DNA of 64,000 bases from Flavobacterium cheongpyeongense. GTDB taxonomy: Bacteria > Bacteroidota > Bacteroidia > Flavobacteriales > Flavobacteriaceae. Shown here one piece after another: positions 9,117 to 19,049 of this stretch (within the stretch, counting starts at the first letter, position 1; every line of letters starts with the position of its first letter). The notes under the pieces were generated by a model, which was not told the origin of the DNA, did not search any database, and saw only the letters and a program-made list of their open reading frames with translations. The position numbers and the translations under genes were made by a program. The stretch is taken from positions 1 through 64,000 of the forward strand of contig NZ_QJHK01000020.1 in NCBI RefSeq assembly GCF_003202435.1. Direction: 5' to 3'.

Positions 9117-10472
9117 TTATTTACCTAGTTCCGGATTTAAATCGATGTAATTTTGATTGATTGGGAATACATATCCATCACTATTAGGTTCAAGCGTATA
9201 GGTGACCGTTTTAAAAACTCTTGTATACGTTTTTTGATATACAGGGTCCAGATTCAATCTTCGCTGATCAAACCAGCGAAATCCTCTCCCAATCAATTCT
9301 TTTTGTCTTTCTGTTAAAGCTAAATCTAATGCTTCTTTCGGCGTTGCTGCAGCAACCTCATAAGCTGTTCCAGACTTGTATCGTTTTGCTCTTAAAATAT
9401 TTAGATTATCAACTGCTTTTTGCGTTTGTCCTAATCTGGCATAACATTCGGCAGCAATTAAATACATTTCAGGAACGGATACTCCAATATTGATGCCTGT
9501 GGTCGGGCTATAATTTGCAATTGCAAAACCTCTGCCTGTGTATCTAGGAGAAAAGTTGGCACCATCTATAGTATAATAATTGTAACGAAGATCATTACTT
9601 TCAAAGCTGTTTAGTAAATCATTTGATAATGGAGCTCCTTTGTAGGTAAGTAATAGCGTTTTAGAAAATATGATCTCTGGATTCTGAGTTAAAACGGGAT
9701 AACTATTACCAGAGGCAAACGTTTTTAAATCAATCAGACCGCTTTGCATTTCAAGTGCTTTCTGTGCATTATCCAAACTCAATTGGTACGATCCCATATA
9801 CAGATATGTTCTGGCAAGCAATGCATAAACTGCTCTTTTTGATGGCAAAACATTATATTGAGGTGTGTCTTGAATATCATTATCCAAGGCACTTTTTAAA
9901 TCAGAAAGAATCTGATCGTAAACCTGACCCACTGTACTTCTTTCTAAAGAAGAAAATAATTCAGGATTTAATAATAGCGGAACCGCCTTTTCCGAATTAG
10001 CAGACGCAGGATCAAACTGAGGACCATAAGTATTTACTAATTGCAAATAAGCAAAGGCTCTGTGCACAAAAGCTTCGGCATAAATTTCTTTCTTTTCTGC
10101 ATCAGTTCCTTTTTCGCTGCTCCATACCCCATCAAGAATTACGTTACTGTTATAAACGGCTTTGTATAATGCTATATAGTCTGAGTCTCCCTGAGAAGGA
10201 TCGTAGATTCTATCCTGCCATGTATAACTGTTTGCCCAAATTGTATTTACAGTATTTTGATAGGTTACAGGAAATTCGACATCGGCATTAGCTAAAAGGT
10301 AAATTCCTCCAGATGCTGTTATAGCGCTGTAATTATTAGCCAAGCCTCTGTAATCAGAGGTATATTTTAAAACTCTGTTGTTTTCAACCGGTTCTACTTC
10401 TACGTAATCTCGACAAGAGTGTAATAAAAGTACCGGAAGTAATATATATAGTGTGGATTTTAGAAATTTCAT
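9117..10472 (-). CDS. SusD/RagB-family surface lipoprotein
   Basis: A 451-residue SusD-like protein, the lid and substrate-binding lipoprotein that works with the preceding SusC channel. The start chosen is the internal Met at 10472. It lies 18 bp after the SusC stop and gives a clean lipoprotein signal (MKFLKSTLYILLPVLLLHSC, acylated Cys 20). The longer reading to 10502 overlaps the SusC gene. TPR-like helices and C-terminal family signatures are present (PEMYLIAAECYARLGQ, LALTERQKELIGRGFRWFDQRR, YVFPINQN). It is shorter than most glycan SusDs, which fits RagB-type peptide binders. The context with peptidases suggests oligopeptides as ligand. Confidence 0.93.
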   Translation of the reverse strand: MKFLKSTLYILLPVLLLHSCRDYVEVEPVENNRVLKYTSDYRGLANNYSAITASGGIYLLANADVEFPVTYQNTVNTIWANSYTWQDRIYDPSQGDSDYIALYKAVYNSNVILDGVWSSEKGTDAEKKEIYAEAFVHRAFAYLQLVNTYGPQFDPASANSEKAVPLLLNPELFSSLERSTVGQVYDQILSDLKSALDNDIQDTPQYNVLPSKRAVYALLARTYLYMGSYQLSLDNAQKALEMQSGLIDLKTFASGNSYPVLTQNPEIIFSKTLLLTYKGAPLSNDLLNSFESNDLRYNYYTIDGANFSPRYTGRGFAIANYSPTTGINIGVSVPEMYLIAAECYARLGQTQKAVDNLNILRAKRYKSGTAYEVAAATPKEALDLALTERQKELIGRGFRWFDQRRLNLDPVYQKTYTRVFKTVTYTLEPNSDGYVFPINQNYIDLNPELGK

Positions 10473-10489
10473 AAGTCTATTTTTTAAAA

Positions 10490-13400
10490 TTAAAAACTGC
10501 AATTAAACTGTAAAGTATAGTTACGCTGTGGTGCAAGCGTATTATAGTTATTGTTTGACAGAAATTGCGGATCGATTCCTAAATCATTTTTAACCCATAA
10601 CAAACCTAAATTTCTAGCCGCAAAATTGAAACTTAACGACTTAATAAAAGTTTTTTCTATCCATTTATTTGGAACATTATATCCTAATGAAATTTGCTGT
10701 AATCTTACGTTATCAGCCGGAAGCACGTTAATATCTGCCATTTGATAACGGTTCAAACTATTATAACTAATGTTTGCAAGTCCCGGAACATTTGTTGAAG
10801 CCTCATCGCCAGCCTGTCTCCATCTTTGTGCAACTAATTCGTCTTTAGCAACAGCTCCATACTGAAGTCCTGAATAAGAAGGATAGTTTTGTAGTACCGT
10901 ATTTCTAAATATGTGACCTGCATAATATGTAATCTGAACGCCTAATCTGAAATTTTTATATGAAAAATCATTCATTAAGCCTCCAAAATAAGGAGCGAAA
11001 GTAGTTCCCATTTTTTTCAGATCGTCTTTATCAATATTGGAAATACCTTGTGATGAGCTTACAATTGTACCATCTTTTTTATAAACAGTAGATTGTCCTG
11101 CAGCATCTAAACCTGCCCAATGGTACGCGTAAATAGTTCCTATAGATTCTCCAAGCATTGCTCCCCCAGCTAAATACTGATTAGTTGTTGTCACTTTATA
11201 ACGCGAATCTGTAACTTCATTAGTATTATATGCAAAATTAAAAGTACTGTTCCATTTAAAACCTGAGTTTACTATTAATCCGGACAAAGTAGCATCAATA
11301 CCATGTCCTTTTAATGAAGCTGTATTATAATTCAGATACGACCATCCATAAGTTGGGTTAAATGGTACATTGGCTATAATATTATCTGTTTTCTTTTTAT
11401 AAAATTCAAAAGAACCACGTAAGCGATTATTAAAGAAACCATAATCTAAACCAAAGTTTACTGTTTTTGTTGTCTCCCATGTAATTTCTGGATTTTCCGG
11501 GGTAGAAATAGAAGCAGTTGGTAAATTTGTATTATAATCTACTGACCCTACGCTTATAATAGGTTTTTTGCTACCAAATCCTGCTGTTGGTATACTTCCG
11601 CCTACTCCATAAGTAACTCTCAATGCCAGATCATTTAGCCAATTAACATTTCTTAAGAAAAATTCTTTATTAATGTCCCATTTTCCTCCTAAAGACCAAA
11701 AAGGTCTTGCTCTTTCACTTCTTGAAGCTCCAAGTATATTAGCATCATCAAAACGTGCACTTCCAGATATATGATATTTATTCATGAAATCATAAGAACC
11801 TAATCCATAATAAGATAATTTTCTTACATGCGATTTATTGATACTGGTGTCAGAACTACCTATCATGGTATCCCAATCATAAATAGTCGTATAATAGGAT
11901 GTTGGATTTACTGCTATTGAAGAATTTGTATCTAAGTTATACCCATAATATCTTTGGCTGGATCCTTCTGCTTTTATATCACTGGTTTCAGCACCGGCCA
12001 AAAAGTGAAGGCTGTTATTTTCATTAAAGTTTTTATTGATATTGGTTTGAAAGCGCATGTTTATAGATTCACTATTTGATAGCGTATTGTTTAAATACGA
12101 TCCCACTGGTATTCCGTAAACTAATTTACCATCTGAACCAACAGAAGTAGCCTCATTAATCATCTTTCGTGTATAATAACTGTCTAATTCATTTAGCGAA
12201 TTGGTTTTATTTCCTATTGCGGTATACATACCAGAGACCTCAAAATTTAACCATTTTGTAGCTGTAGCTGTCAAACTAGCATTTAATCTTATATTGTTCC
12301 CTTTTGTTACTACATTAGAATAGTTTAACTCATCTAAATAATTATACGTCCATGGCAAATATCCCTTTGCTTCAAAACTTTGTGCCACTTCAGGTCTGAA
12401 AATAATATAACGGTCAATACCATTTCCGTTTTCATCAGCAATCATATCATACGGGCGCAAAGCAAAATCCGAAACATTAGATAATGCTTCATTTACTGTA
12501 TTATTTACTTTAAAAGTTGAATTTACGTAGTTTACACCCGTATTTAATTTTAAAAAACTCTTAAGCTGAAACGTGTTATTAAGTGTCAGATTATAAGACT
12601 GAGACTCGTTACTTCTCATCGCTGCCTGATCTTTATTATACCCTAAAGAGAAATAATATGTGCTTTTATCTGTTCCTCCATTAATAGACAAATCATATTG
12701 TCTTGTCAGTGAATTTCTTAACAGATATCTATTAATCTGCCCCAAATTATCGTTTTGTGCCAACTGATCTAATAACTGATCTCGCTCTGACAAAGAAATT
12801 TGACCTCTTTGCTGTCTGAACATAATTTCCTGAGCTGCACTTGGATTTTTAGCTGCACCAGAACTAATTGTATTGTTAATATTATCTTCAACAAACCCGC
12901 CATTAACCAAGTCTTTCTCATAATCAATGTACTGAGCAGAATTCATAACACGAAGTTTGCTCAAATCCATTTTCTCACCGATAGTCGTAGTAGTATTGAA
13001 ACTGATTACTGGTTCACCTCTTTTACCTTTTTTAGTAACTACCACAATCACACCATTAGCAGCGGCAGATCCCCAAATTGAAGCTGCTGCTGCATCTTTT
13101 AAAACAGTGATACTTTCTACATCATCCGGATTCATATAACTCAAAATAGAAGATCCCGGTACGCCTCTTTTACTAAAGGCAAAGGCTTCTGCCTGCGGAA
13201 AACCATCAACTACAATTAAAGGACTACCTGTACCACCATAATTATTAGTTCCTCTTACAGATATAGAACCTGTTCTAGGGTCAACCTTTACACCCGCCAT
13301 TTTTCCCTCTATTCTTGATTGGATATCTACGGTTGGAACTTCAGCCAGTTCTTTGGCTCCAATCACTCCAAATGATCCTGTTGCTCTTTCTTTAGGTAAA

Positions 13401-14068
13401 TCTGTATATCCGTTTGAAGCTACAACAATTAAATCTTTCAGTAATTCGACCTGAGGCTCCAATATTACGTTTAACACTTTTTTATCCTTAACTGCCAGCG
13501 TTTTTGTTTTATAACCTAAATACGAAAATCTAAGCGAGTCTGTTGCAATTACTTCTATTCTGTAATCTCCTTTTTCGCGGGTAATATCCCAAATTTGCGT
13601 ACCTACCAATGAGACATTTACGCCCACTAAACGATTCCCCTTTTTATCCGTTACCGTTCCTTTAACCTCATAAGGTTCCAGTTCATTTAACGTAGTTTTA
13701 GGCTTTCTTTTCTTGATAACTATCTGTTTATCAATAACAGTATAATCTAATCCAGTATTAGCTAAAGCAGTATTTAAAATTTGCTCTACAGTTCCGTATT
13801 GATTAACACTTACTTTTTTTGTAGATGACATTAAATCATCATTGTAAAAAAACACATAATCACTCTTTTGCTGTATAGCAGAAAAAAGTGTTTGAAGGGA
13901 AGCGCCCTGAACTTTGACAGAGATTTCATTTTGCGCTTTCACAACATTTGCGTAGATACTGGTTAATCCTAAATACAGAACTAAAATGAATACTCTCATA
14001 AATAAAATAAAAGTAAGGTTGATGATTTTTTTAGGCAATACAAAGCCTATATCATGATTTTTATTCAT
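10490..14068 (-). CDS. SusC/RagA TonB-dependent transporter with STN signalling domain
   Basis: A 1192-residue outer-membrane transporter. A long basic leader and signal peptide run to about residue 46. An STN (secretin/TonB short N-terminal) domain follows at about 55-118, then a carboxypeptidase-like regulatory domain at about 134-212, a plug domain from about 228 (PLIVVDGFPQ, VESITVLKDAAAASIWG) and a beta-barrel ending in an aromatic residue (FNCSF). The STN domain is the contact for a FecR anti-sigma factor, and both FecR and ECF sigma genes lie directly upstream. The transporter should therefore sense and import the same ligand. An alternative start at 13999 (MRVFILVLYLG) would also give a signal peptide. 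The adjoining peptidases suggest peptide uptake. Confidence 0.94.
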   Translation of the reverse strand: MNKNHDIGFVLPKKIINLTFILFMRVFILVLYLGLTSIYANVVKAQNEISVKVQGASLQTLFSAIQQKSDYVFFYNDDLMSSTKKVSVNQYGTVEQILNTALANTGLDYTVIDKQIVIKKRKPKTTLNELEPYEVKGTVTDKKGNRLVGVNVSLVGTQIWDITREKGDYRIEVIATDSLRFSYLGYKTKTLAVKDKKVLNVILEPQVELLKDLIVVASNGYTDLPKERATGSFGVIGAKELAEVPTVDIQSRIEGKMAGVKVDPRTGSISVRGTNNYGGTGSPLIVVDGFPQAEAFAFSKRGVPGSSILSYMNPDDVESITVLKDAAAASIWGSAAANGVIVVVTKKGKRGEPVISFNTTTTIGEKMDLSKLRVMNSAQYIDYEKDLVNGGFVEDNINNTISSGAAKNPSAAQEIMFRQQRGQISLSERDQLLDQLAQNDNLGQINRYLLRNSLTRQYDLSINGGTDKSTYYFSLGYNKDQAAMRSNESQSYNLTLNNTFQLKSFLKLNTGVNYVNSTFKVNNTVNEALSNVSDFALRPYDMIADENGNGIDRYIIFRPEVAQSFEAKGYLPWTYNYLDELNYSNVVTKGNNIRLNASLTATATKWLNFEVSGMYTAIGNKTNSLNELDSYYTRKMINEATSVGSDGKLVYGIPVGSYLNNTLSNSESINMRFQTNINKNFNENNSLHFLAGAETSDIKAEGSSQRYYGYNLDTNSSIAVNPTSYYTTIYDWDTMIGSSDTSINKSHVRKLSYYGLGSYDFMNKYHISGSARFDDANILGASRSERARPFWSLGGKWDINKEFFLRNVNWLNDLALRVTYGVGGSIPTAGFGSKKPIISVGSVDYNTNLPTASISTPENPEITWETTKTVNFGLDYGFFNNRLRGSFEFYKKKTDNIIANVPFNPTYGWSYLNYNTASLKGHGIDATLSGLIVNSGFKWNSTFNFAYNTNEVTDSRYKVTTTNQYLAGGAMLGESIGTIYAYHWAGLDAAGQSTVYKKDGTIVSSSQGISNIDKDDLKKMGTTFAPYFGGLMNDFSYKNFRLGVQITYYAGHIFRNTVLQNYPSYSGLQYGAVAKDELVAQRWRQAGDEASTNVPGLANISYNSLNRYQMADINVLPADNVRLQQISLGYNVPNKWIEKTFIKSLSFNFAARNLGLLWVKNDLGIDPQFLSNNNYNTLAPQRNYTLQFNCSF

Positions 14069-14232
14069 AATTTTGTTTTAGTTTATCGATAATTGCATTT
14101 GCAATTAAAATTTTACATAAGCCAAGAGATGTTCCAGCATCTTTTGGTTTTTTTTGGTTTTGGGTTAGATTATTTTATTTTCAAATTCTTTTCTTATACC
14201 ATAGGCCTTTCCTAATTTTTAGTCGTTAATAC

Positions 14233-15288
14233 TTAGTTAATAGTTATCGCTCTGGTTTGAGCATTATAAACAAATTCAAAACCTGTAGTCGCTTCTAATG
14301 TTTTTACCACTTTATCTAAATCATCATTAAGCGTAAATGCTCCTGAATAAGTTTCTTTTTGATTTGCTTTTCTGTTCATTACAAAAGTCACATTATAATA
14401 ACGGGTCAACTTCTCTAAAACCAACGAGAGTCTTTGCTCTGAAAATTCATAATATCCTTTTCTCCAAGAAAATAAAGGTTCAACATTCTGAACAGTAGTT
14501 TTAATTATCTGCTGTTTTTTATCTAAAGATGCAATCATCCCCGGTTTAAGAACTGCTTGAAGCGTATCAGTATTGAAAAAGCCTTTTTTCGCATAAGCTA
14601 CCTGTACTTTTCCTCTTAGTAATGCTGTTGAAACTTTAGCATCTGCTGAATAACAACTCACATTAAACAAGGTTCCCAATACACGAACACTGTAATTATT
14701 GGCTGCTTTTACAAAAAATGGTTTTGCAGCATTATGTGCAACATCAAAAATTCCTTCACCTTCTAAAAACACTTCTCTGGTTTCTTTATTAAAAGTAGTT
14801 GGATAAATCAATTTAGATCCTGAGTTCAGCCAGACTAAAGTTCCATCAGCCAGACTTAGCTGCGCTCTTTTCCCGTAAGGAACCAAAACCGTATTGTATT
14901 GTGCATCTACAGATTTTGTTTGTTTTATCTGCTTATTATTTACATTGATTTTATTTCCTGATGCGTCATAAGCAATCGTTGTACTGTCATTGACTGTCAC
15001 AGATTCCTGATTTGATAATACCAGTTTAACCTCATCACTTTTTTCAAAAGAAGAACCTTCTGTTGTATTGTTTTTTGCAAATTGCTCAATTGGACTTATT
15101 TCTTTTTCTTCTTGTCTAAAAAGAATAGTAATTCCTAAACCTATAAAAAGCACAGCGGCAACACTCCAGGAAAGTGTGCGGAGTCTTTTTCTTCGGGTAC
15201 GCTGTTTTTCGAATGCAATACTTTCTGCAATTCTCGCTTTTAAATCAGCTTTATCTTCTTTTGGTAAAATTTTGAAATTTGGGTACAA
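14233..15288 (-). CDS. FecR-family anti-sigma factor
   Basis: A 351-residue inner-membrane regulator. It has a short cytoplasmic N-terminus rich in charged residues (about 1-40), one membrane helix (about 41-58, LSWSVAAVLFIGLGITILF), a periplasmic FecR domain (about 135-235, YGKRAQLSLADGTLVWLNSG, VFLEGEGIFDVAHN) and a C-terminal DUF4974-type domain resembling an STN fold (LVLEKLTRYYNVTF and on). It holds the ECF sigma factor until the STN domain of the SusC transporter signals ligand. It lies 87 bp after the sigma gene and 164 bp before the transporter gene, the classical order. Confidence 0.93.
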   Translation of the reverse strand: MYPNFKILPKEDKADLKARIAESIAFEKQRTRRKRLRTLSWSVAAVLFIGLGITILFRQEEKEISPIEQFAKNNTTEGSSFEKSDEVKLVLSNQESVTVNDSTTIAYDASGNKINVNNKQIKQTKSVDAQYNTVLVPYGKRAQLSLADGTLVWLNSGSKLIYPTTFNKETREVFLEGEGIFDVAHNAAKPFFVKAANNYSVRVLGTLFNVSCYSADAKVSTALLRGKVQVAYAKKGFFNTDTLQAVLKPGMIASLDKKQQIIKTTVQNVEPLFSWRKGYYEFSEQRLSLVLEKLTRYYNVTFVMNRKANQKETYSGAFTLNDDLDKVVKTLEATTGFEFVYNAQTRAITIN

Positions 15289-15375
15289 AATATTTTTCTT
15301 TTAGATTCTCTATTAGCTATAAGAATCAAAAAGCAAAAACATAGACAAAAAAAATAATGTTTTTTTAAAGTTTTT

Positions 15376-15918
15376 TTAAAGTTTAGCCCGAAGTTCTTTT
15401 AAAGACCTGTAAATCAAAGTTCTACAGGATTCCATACTAATTCCTAAAGTAGACGAAATTTCCTCATAAGACAAGTCTTCGCTAAATCGAAGATGAAGAG
15501 CATAACGCTGTTTTTTGGTAAGTGAAGATAAAGCCAAGGCTAAACTGGCATTTTTATTTAAAGTCGTTTCACTGAAGATAAGTTCATCTTCAGCTGAATC
15601 TGTTTTATAATCACCTTCTGATACAATATCAAGACGCACCGTTTTGGTCTGCGATTTTAATTTTTTGAAAATATCATTTTGAAGTGATTTGAAAAGGTAT
15701 GATTTTACAACGACATCTGTTGCAATTGTGGTACGGTAACGATGAAGATCGACAAAAATATCATGTATAGCATCCTGTACTAAAGCATCATCATTAGTGT
15801 ATTGCATTCCAAATGTAAAAAGTGTATTTATATACCGATCATATAGTTTATGATAAGCGTGAACATCTCCCCTTTTTATTTGATGCCATAAATCAATATC
15901 TCTTTTTTCATTCTTCAT
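15376..15918 (-). CDS. ECF-type RNA polymerase sigma-70 factor
   Basis: A 180-residue extracytoplasmic-function sigma factor. Region 2 is at about residues 20-85 (AYHKLYDRYINTLFTFGMQ, DALVQDAIHDIFVDLHRYR). Region 4 is at about 125-175 (LTKKQRYALHLRFSEDLSYEEI, LGISMESCRTLIYRSLKELR). It belongs to the FecI-like group paired with FecR and an STN-type TonB transporter. It should direct polymerase to the transporter-peptidase genes when ligand is present. It is the first gene of the minus-strand operon that ends at 1553. Confidence 0.94.
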   Translation of the reverse strand: MKNEKRDIDLWHQIKRGDVHAYHKLYDRYINTLFTFGMQYTNDDALVQDAIHDIFVDLHRYRTTIATDVVVKSYLFKSLQNDIFKKLKSQTKTVRLDIVSEGDYKTDSAEDELIFSETTLNKNASLALALSSLTKKQRYALHLRFSEDLSYEEISSTLGISMESCRTLIYRSLKELRAKL

Positions 15919-15951
15919 TGAGATTTTCTTTGCTTAAAGGGTTTCTCAGCA

Positions 15952-15959
15952 CAAAACTA
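15952..15959 (-). promoter_or_regulatory. Candidate -7 element TAGTTTTG ahead of the ECF sigma gene
   Basis: On the minus strand TAGTTTTG matches the Bacteroidota -7 consensus TAnnTTTG and ends 34 bp before the sigma start codon. A well-spaced -33 TTTG is not obvious, so the call rests on one element and position. Confidence 0.4.
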
Positions 15960-16382
15960 AAGAATTTAAAAAAATATTAATAAAAAATTCATTTTTATTT
16001 CAAACTTTGCAACTTTTTCCGCAATAAGAAAAAATAATACTACATTTTAACACTCTAAACCCTAATCTGGAAATTTGTAATTCATTCTGTATACTAAACC
16101 TGAGGCTGTCCGAAAAAGTATCATCAATTGTTAATCTCAAACTTACATGTTTAGAAACTAAAATCGAAGTGCAATAAGGCGTCTAGTTGTAACTATTTTT
16201 GGAACCAACAAAACTTGCGTTTGAGATGTCTGCTACTATAAATAATAAGAATTGTTAAACAAATATCGAATCAAACATTTGCGTTTTTTGTATAGATTTT
16301 TGTTTTACATGGCTGATAGTTGAAGTTCTATTTGTAATTATTACTTTTAAAAAATCAAAAAAGCCTTTATTAATCTACAAAA
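15960..16382. other. Divergent intergenic region between the sigma operon and the SusR-like regulator
   Basis: About 420 bp without a convincing gene. A GAGGCTGTCC stretch near 16103 resembles one arm of the terminator at 21475 but has no partner. A 9-bp inverted repeat ATCTCAAAC/GTTTGAGAT spans about 16132-16226 and could be an operator or the trace of a lost element. Both divergent promoters must lie here. Confidence 0.4.
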
Positions 16383-18953
16383 ATGAATCCGTTAATTCGA
16401 GCCCTAATCATCTTTCTATTGTCTATCTCTGCTCTTAGAGCTCAGTCTGACAATTTTGTTTTTTCTCCAATTAATGTTTTACAGGGTTTGAGTGATAATC
16501 AAATCCGTTATATTCTACAGCTTCCCGACGGAAGAATGGTTTTTAAAACAAGCGGTAATATCAATATATATGATGGAGTACATTTTAAATACATTCATCA
16601 GACTTTACCTAATCTTTATCCTTTAAATGGTTATGATGGTTTCTATCGAATTTATCAAGGTAAAGATTCACTTCTTTGGATAAAAGATACTCATAAACTG
16701 ATGTGCGTTGATCTCCGTACAGAAAAATACTTATCCGGTTTGGACTCTTATTTTAAGAAAAAAGGATTCAAAAAAGGTATTGACGATCTTTTTATGGATT
16801 CTGGCCAGCATCTCTGGTTTCTATATTCCGGAAAGTTATATAAAGAAAATTCTTCCACTATAATAGACCTTTCTGCTAATAAAAACCGTTTACAGGATTT
16901 AATGTCCCGGAATAACAACTTGTATTTATTTTATGATAACGGAGAGGTTATTTGTTACGATTTAAAAACAAAAAGAAAGCTATATACCATCGCTGCTTAT
17001 CCATCAGAACAACGGGCATTTTTTAAGAACACCTCGTTGGCAGTAAAGGGAAACAATGGTTTTTATCAATTGAGAAATGGAAATAAAGGTGGTTTTTTCT
17101 TTTTTGATACTCAAAAACGCATTTGGAAAAAAATACTTGAAACCAACTACACCCTCAATACATTAGTAGTAAATTCTAATGATACTGCCTACATCAGTTG
17201 TACCAATGGTATTTGGATAATTAATTGCAGAAACGGAGAAAAACGGTATATGCCTACCTTAAAAAAGGTGGATGGCAGTATTTTGAATACGGAAATAAGT
17301 ACTCTTTTCTACGATAAACAAGGTGGATTATGGCTGGGAACTCTTAATCAGGGCCTACTCTATTATCATCCTTCACGGTATAAGTTCAAATATATCGGAC
17401 GTTCTTATTTTCAAAAAAATGCCTCAAACGATATCATCGTACAATCATTTGCCCAGGACCAAAAGGGAAATGTATATATTAAATCTCAATCTGACATATA
17501 CCAATATCATTCCTCTTCAAAAATGGATAAGGTACTAACAGTAGTCTCTCTTTCTTTGGTACCTAAAGAAATACTGGAAAAATTAAATCAAAATAATCAA
17601 ACGGTTTCGATCACTGACATACGAGGCTGGAAATGGACAGGCACACAAGACGGGCTAAAGGTTTTTGACCCTAAAAAACAAAAAGAAAGATTTTTTTATA
17701 CCAAGGATGGCTTGTCAAATAATTTCATTCACGCCCTTTTAGAAGATCATAGCAACAATATTTGGGTCACTACCAGTTACGGAATAACAAAATTGCAAAT
17801 TGATCCCATAAGTAACCAAATTCATTTTACTAATTTCTATTCAGACTCAGGAACCTTAGAAGGAGAATATTCCGATGGCGCAGCATTTGAAGCGAAAGAC
17901 GGGACTCTTTATTTTGGAGGGATTAATGGATTTAACATCCTGAATAAAAGTGGTATAAATTCAAAAAAAATACCTTTCAGCCCCCTTTTTACAAATCTTT
18001 TTTTACGCGGAGAAAGGGTGGAATCAGGTAAATTATATGACAGCCATGTCATTATGAATAAGACGGCTCCTTATACAAAAGAAATAAAACTTTCACACAA
18101 TCAAAACTTTCTGACCTTTGAGTACTCTGCACTTAACTATCAAAATCCTTCTCAAACGTATTATCGTTATGAGCTTGAAGGTGTTGATAATACGTGGCGG
18201 GAAACGTCTATTGGCGGACAAAATGAAAATCCGGATTCGGACGGTATTCTAAAAACTTCCTATACCAATTTATCTCCTGGCAAATACAAGTTCAAGGTTA
18301 TGGCTTCTAATAATAATCTTCAATGGAATGGCCTCGTTTCGGAATTAAATATAACCATTAATGCCCCCTGGTGGAAAACTCCCATTGCCTATATTTTGTT
18401 TACATCTCTTTTCATTGCCATAATAATTTCGGGACTCTATGGCTATATTTACAATACCCGAAAAAAAATGGAGCGCAATCATAGAGAGGATATTTTGTTG
18501 GTACGCATTCGAAACTTAATAGAACAATGCGATTTTCTTCAATCAGAAAAGGAAACTTATCTGATTGAAAAAAATGAAAATACAATAGGATCTGCAAATA
18601 AAATCAATGAAAACAACGCTGATAATGAGTTTTTAGCAAGAGCTTTAGAACAAGTGGAGAAAAACCTGGAGGTTTCAGACTATTCGGTCGAGCAGCTCAG
18701 TCGGGATCTTTGCATGGATCGTACGGGTTTGTATCGCAAATTAATTGCTTTGTTAGATAAATCACCTTCTTTATTTATTAGAAGTATTCGTTTGCAGCGA
18801 GCTGCTGTCCTAATTCTTGAAGGCAAACTCAATATTGCAGAGATTACCGAAAAAGTTGGTTTTAGCAGTTCCAGTTATTTCAGTAAATGTTTTCAGGAAA
18901 TGTACGGCTGCCGTCCATCGGAATATGCCGAAAAAACTGGAAATTCAACCTGA
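16383..18953 (+). CDS. SusR-like membrane-spanning AraC-family regulator (no kinase)
   Basis: An 856-residue one-component sensor. It has a signal peptide (about 1-20, LRAQ) and a periplasmic propeller of Reg_prop-type repeats (examples GGLWLGTLNQGLLYY and NNIWVTTSYGITKL). A Y_Y_Y domain follows at about 585-660 (YRYELEGVDNTW, LSPGKYKFKVMASN), then one membrane helix at about 668-690. A short linker leads directly to an AraC helix-turn-helix domain at about 765-850 (YSVEQLSRDLCMDRTGLYRK, ITEKVGFSSSSYFSKCFQ). The histidine kinase and receiver of HTCS proteins are absent. This is the layout of Bacteroides SusR. It precedes a GH31 gene by 96 bp on the same strand and probably controls it. Confidence 0.9.
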   Translation: MNPLIRALIIFLLSISALRAQSDNFVFSPINVLQGLSDNQIRYILQLPDGRMVFKTSGNINIYDGVHFKYIHQTLPNLYPLNGYDGFYRIYQGKDSLLWIKDTHKLMCVDLRTEKYLSGLDSYFKKKGFKKGIDDLFMDSGQHLWFLYSGKLYKENSSTIIDLSANKNRLQDLMSRNNNLYLFYDNGEVICYDLKTKRKLYTIAAYPSEQRAFFKNTSLAVKGNNGFYQLRNGNKGGFFFFDTQKRIWKKILETNYTLNTLVVNSNDTAYISCTNGIWIINCRNGEKRYMPTLKKVDGSILNTEISTLFYDKQGGLWLGTLNQGLLYYHPSRYKFKYIGRSYFQKNASNDIIVQSFAQDQKGNVYIKSQSDIYQYHSSSKMDKVLTVVSLSLVPKEILEKLNQNNQTVSITDIRGWKWTGTQDGLKVFDPKKQKERFFYTKDGLSNNFIHALLEDHSNNIWVTTSYGITKLQIDPISNQIHFTNFYSDSGTLEGEYSDGAAFEAKDGTLYFGGINGFNILNKSGINSKKIPFSPLFTNLFLRGERVESGKLYDSHVIMNKTAPYTKEIKLSHNQNFLTFEYSALNYQNPSQTYYRYELEGVDNTWRETSIGGQNENPDSDGILKTSYTNLSPGKYKFKVMASNNNLQWNGLVSELNITINAPWWKTPIAYILFTSLFIAIIISGLYGYIYNTRKKMERNHREDILLVRIRNLIEQCDFLQSEKETYLIEKNENTIGSANKINENNADNEFLARALEQVEKNLEVSDYSVEQLSRDLCMDRTGLYRKLIALLDKSPSLFIRSIRLQRAAVLILEGKLNIAEITEKVGFSSSSYFSKCFQEMYGCRPSEYAEKTGNST

Positions 18954-18974
18954 TTGCTATTTATTTCAACATCA

Positions 18975-19009
18975 TTGTTGTTCCGTTTTATTTACAGCCA
19001 ATACTTTTG
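18975..19009 (+). promoter_or_regulatory. Candidate promoter for the GH31 gene
   Basis: TACTTTTG at 19002-19009 matches the Bacteroidota -7 consensus TAnnTTTG. A TTGTTG at 18975-18980 lies upstream with a 21-bp spacer. The -7 ends about 40 bp before the GH31 start codon, so the gene may be transcribed separately from the regulator. Confidence 0.55.
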
Positions 19010-19049
19010 CTAATGCAAAAAGGAAGTATTATAAATTTAATTAGCAACT

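Noticed and set aside
10473..10502. Longer SusD start at 10502
   Set aside because: It overlaps the SusC stop region and spoils the lipoprotein signal that begins at 10472.
16095..16240. Possible insertion-sequence remnant with GAGGCTGTCC and a distant 9-bp inverted repeat
   Set aside because: No transposase fragment, no matching second end and no target duplication could be found.
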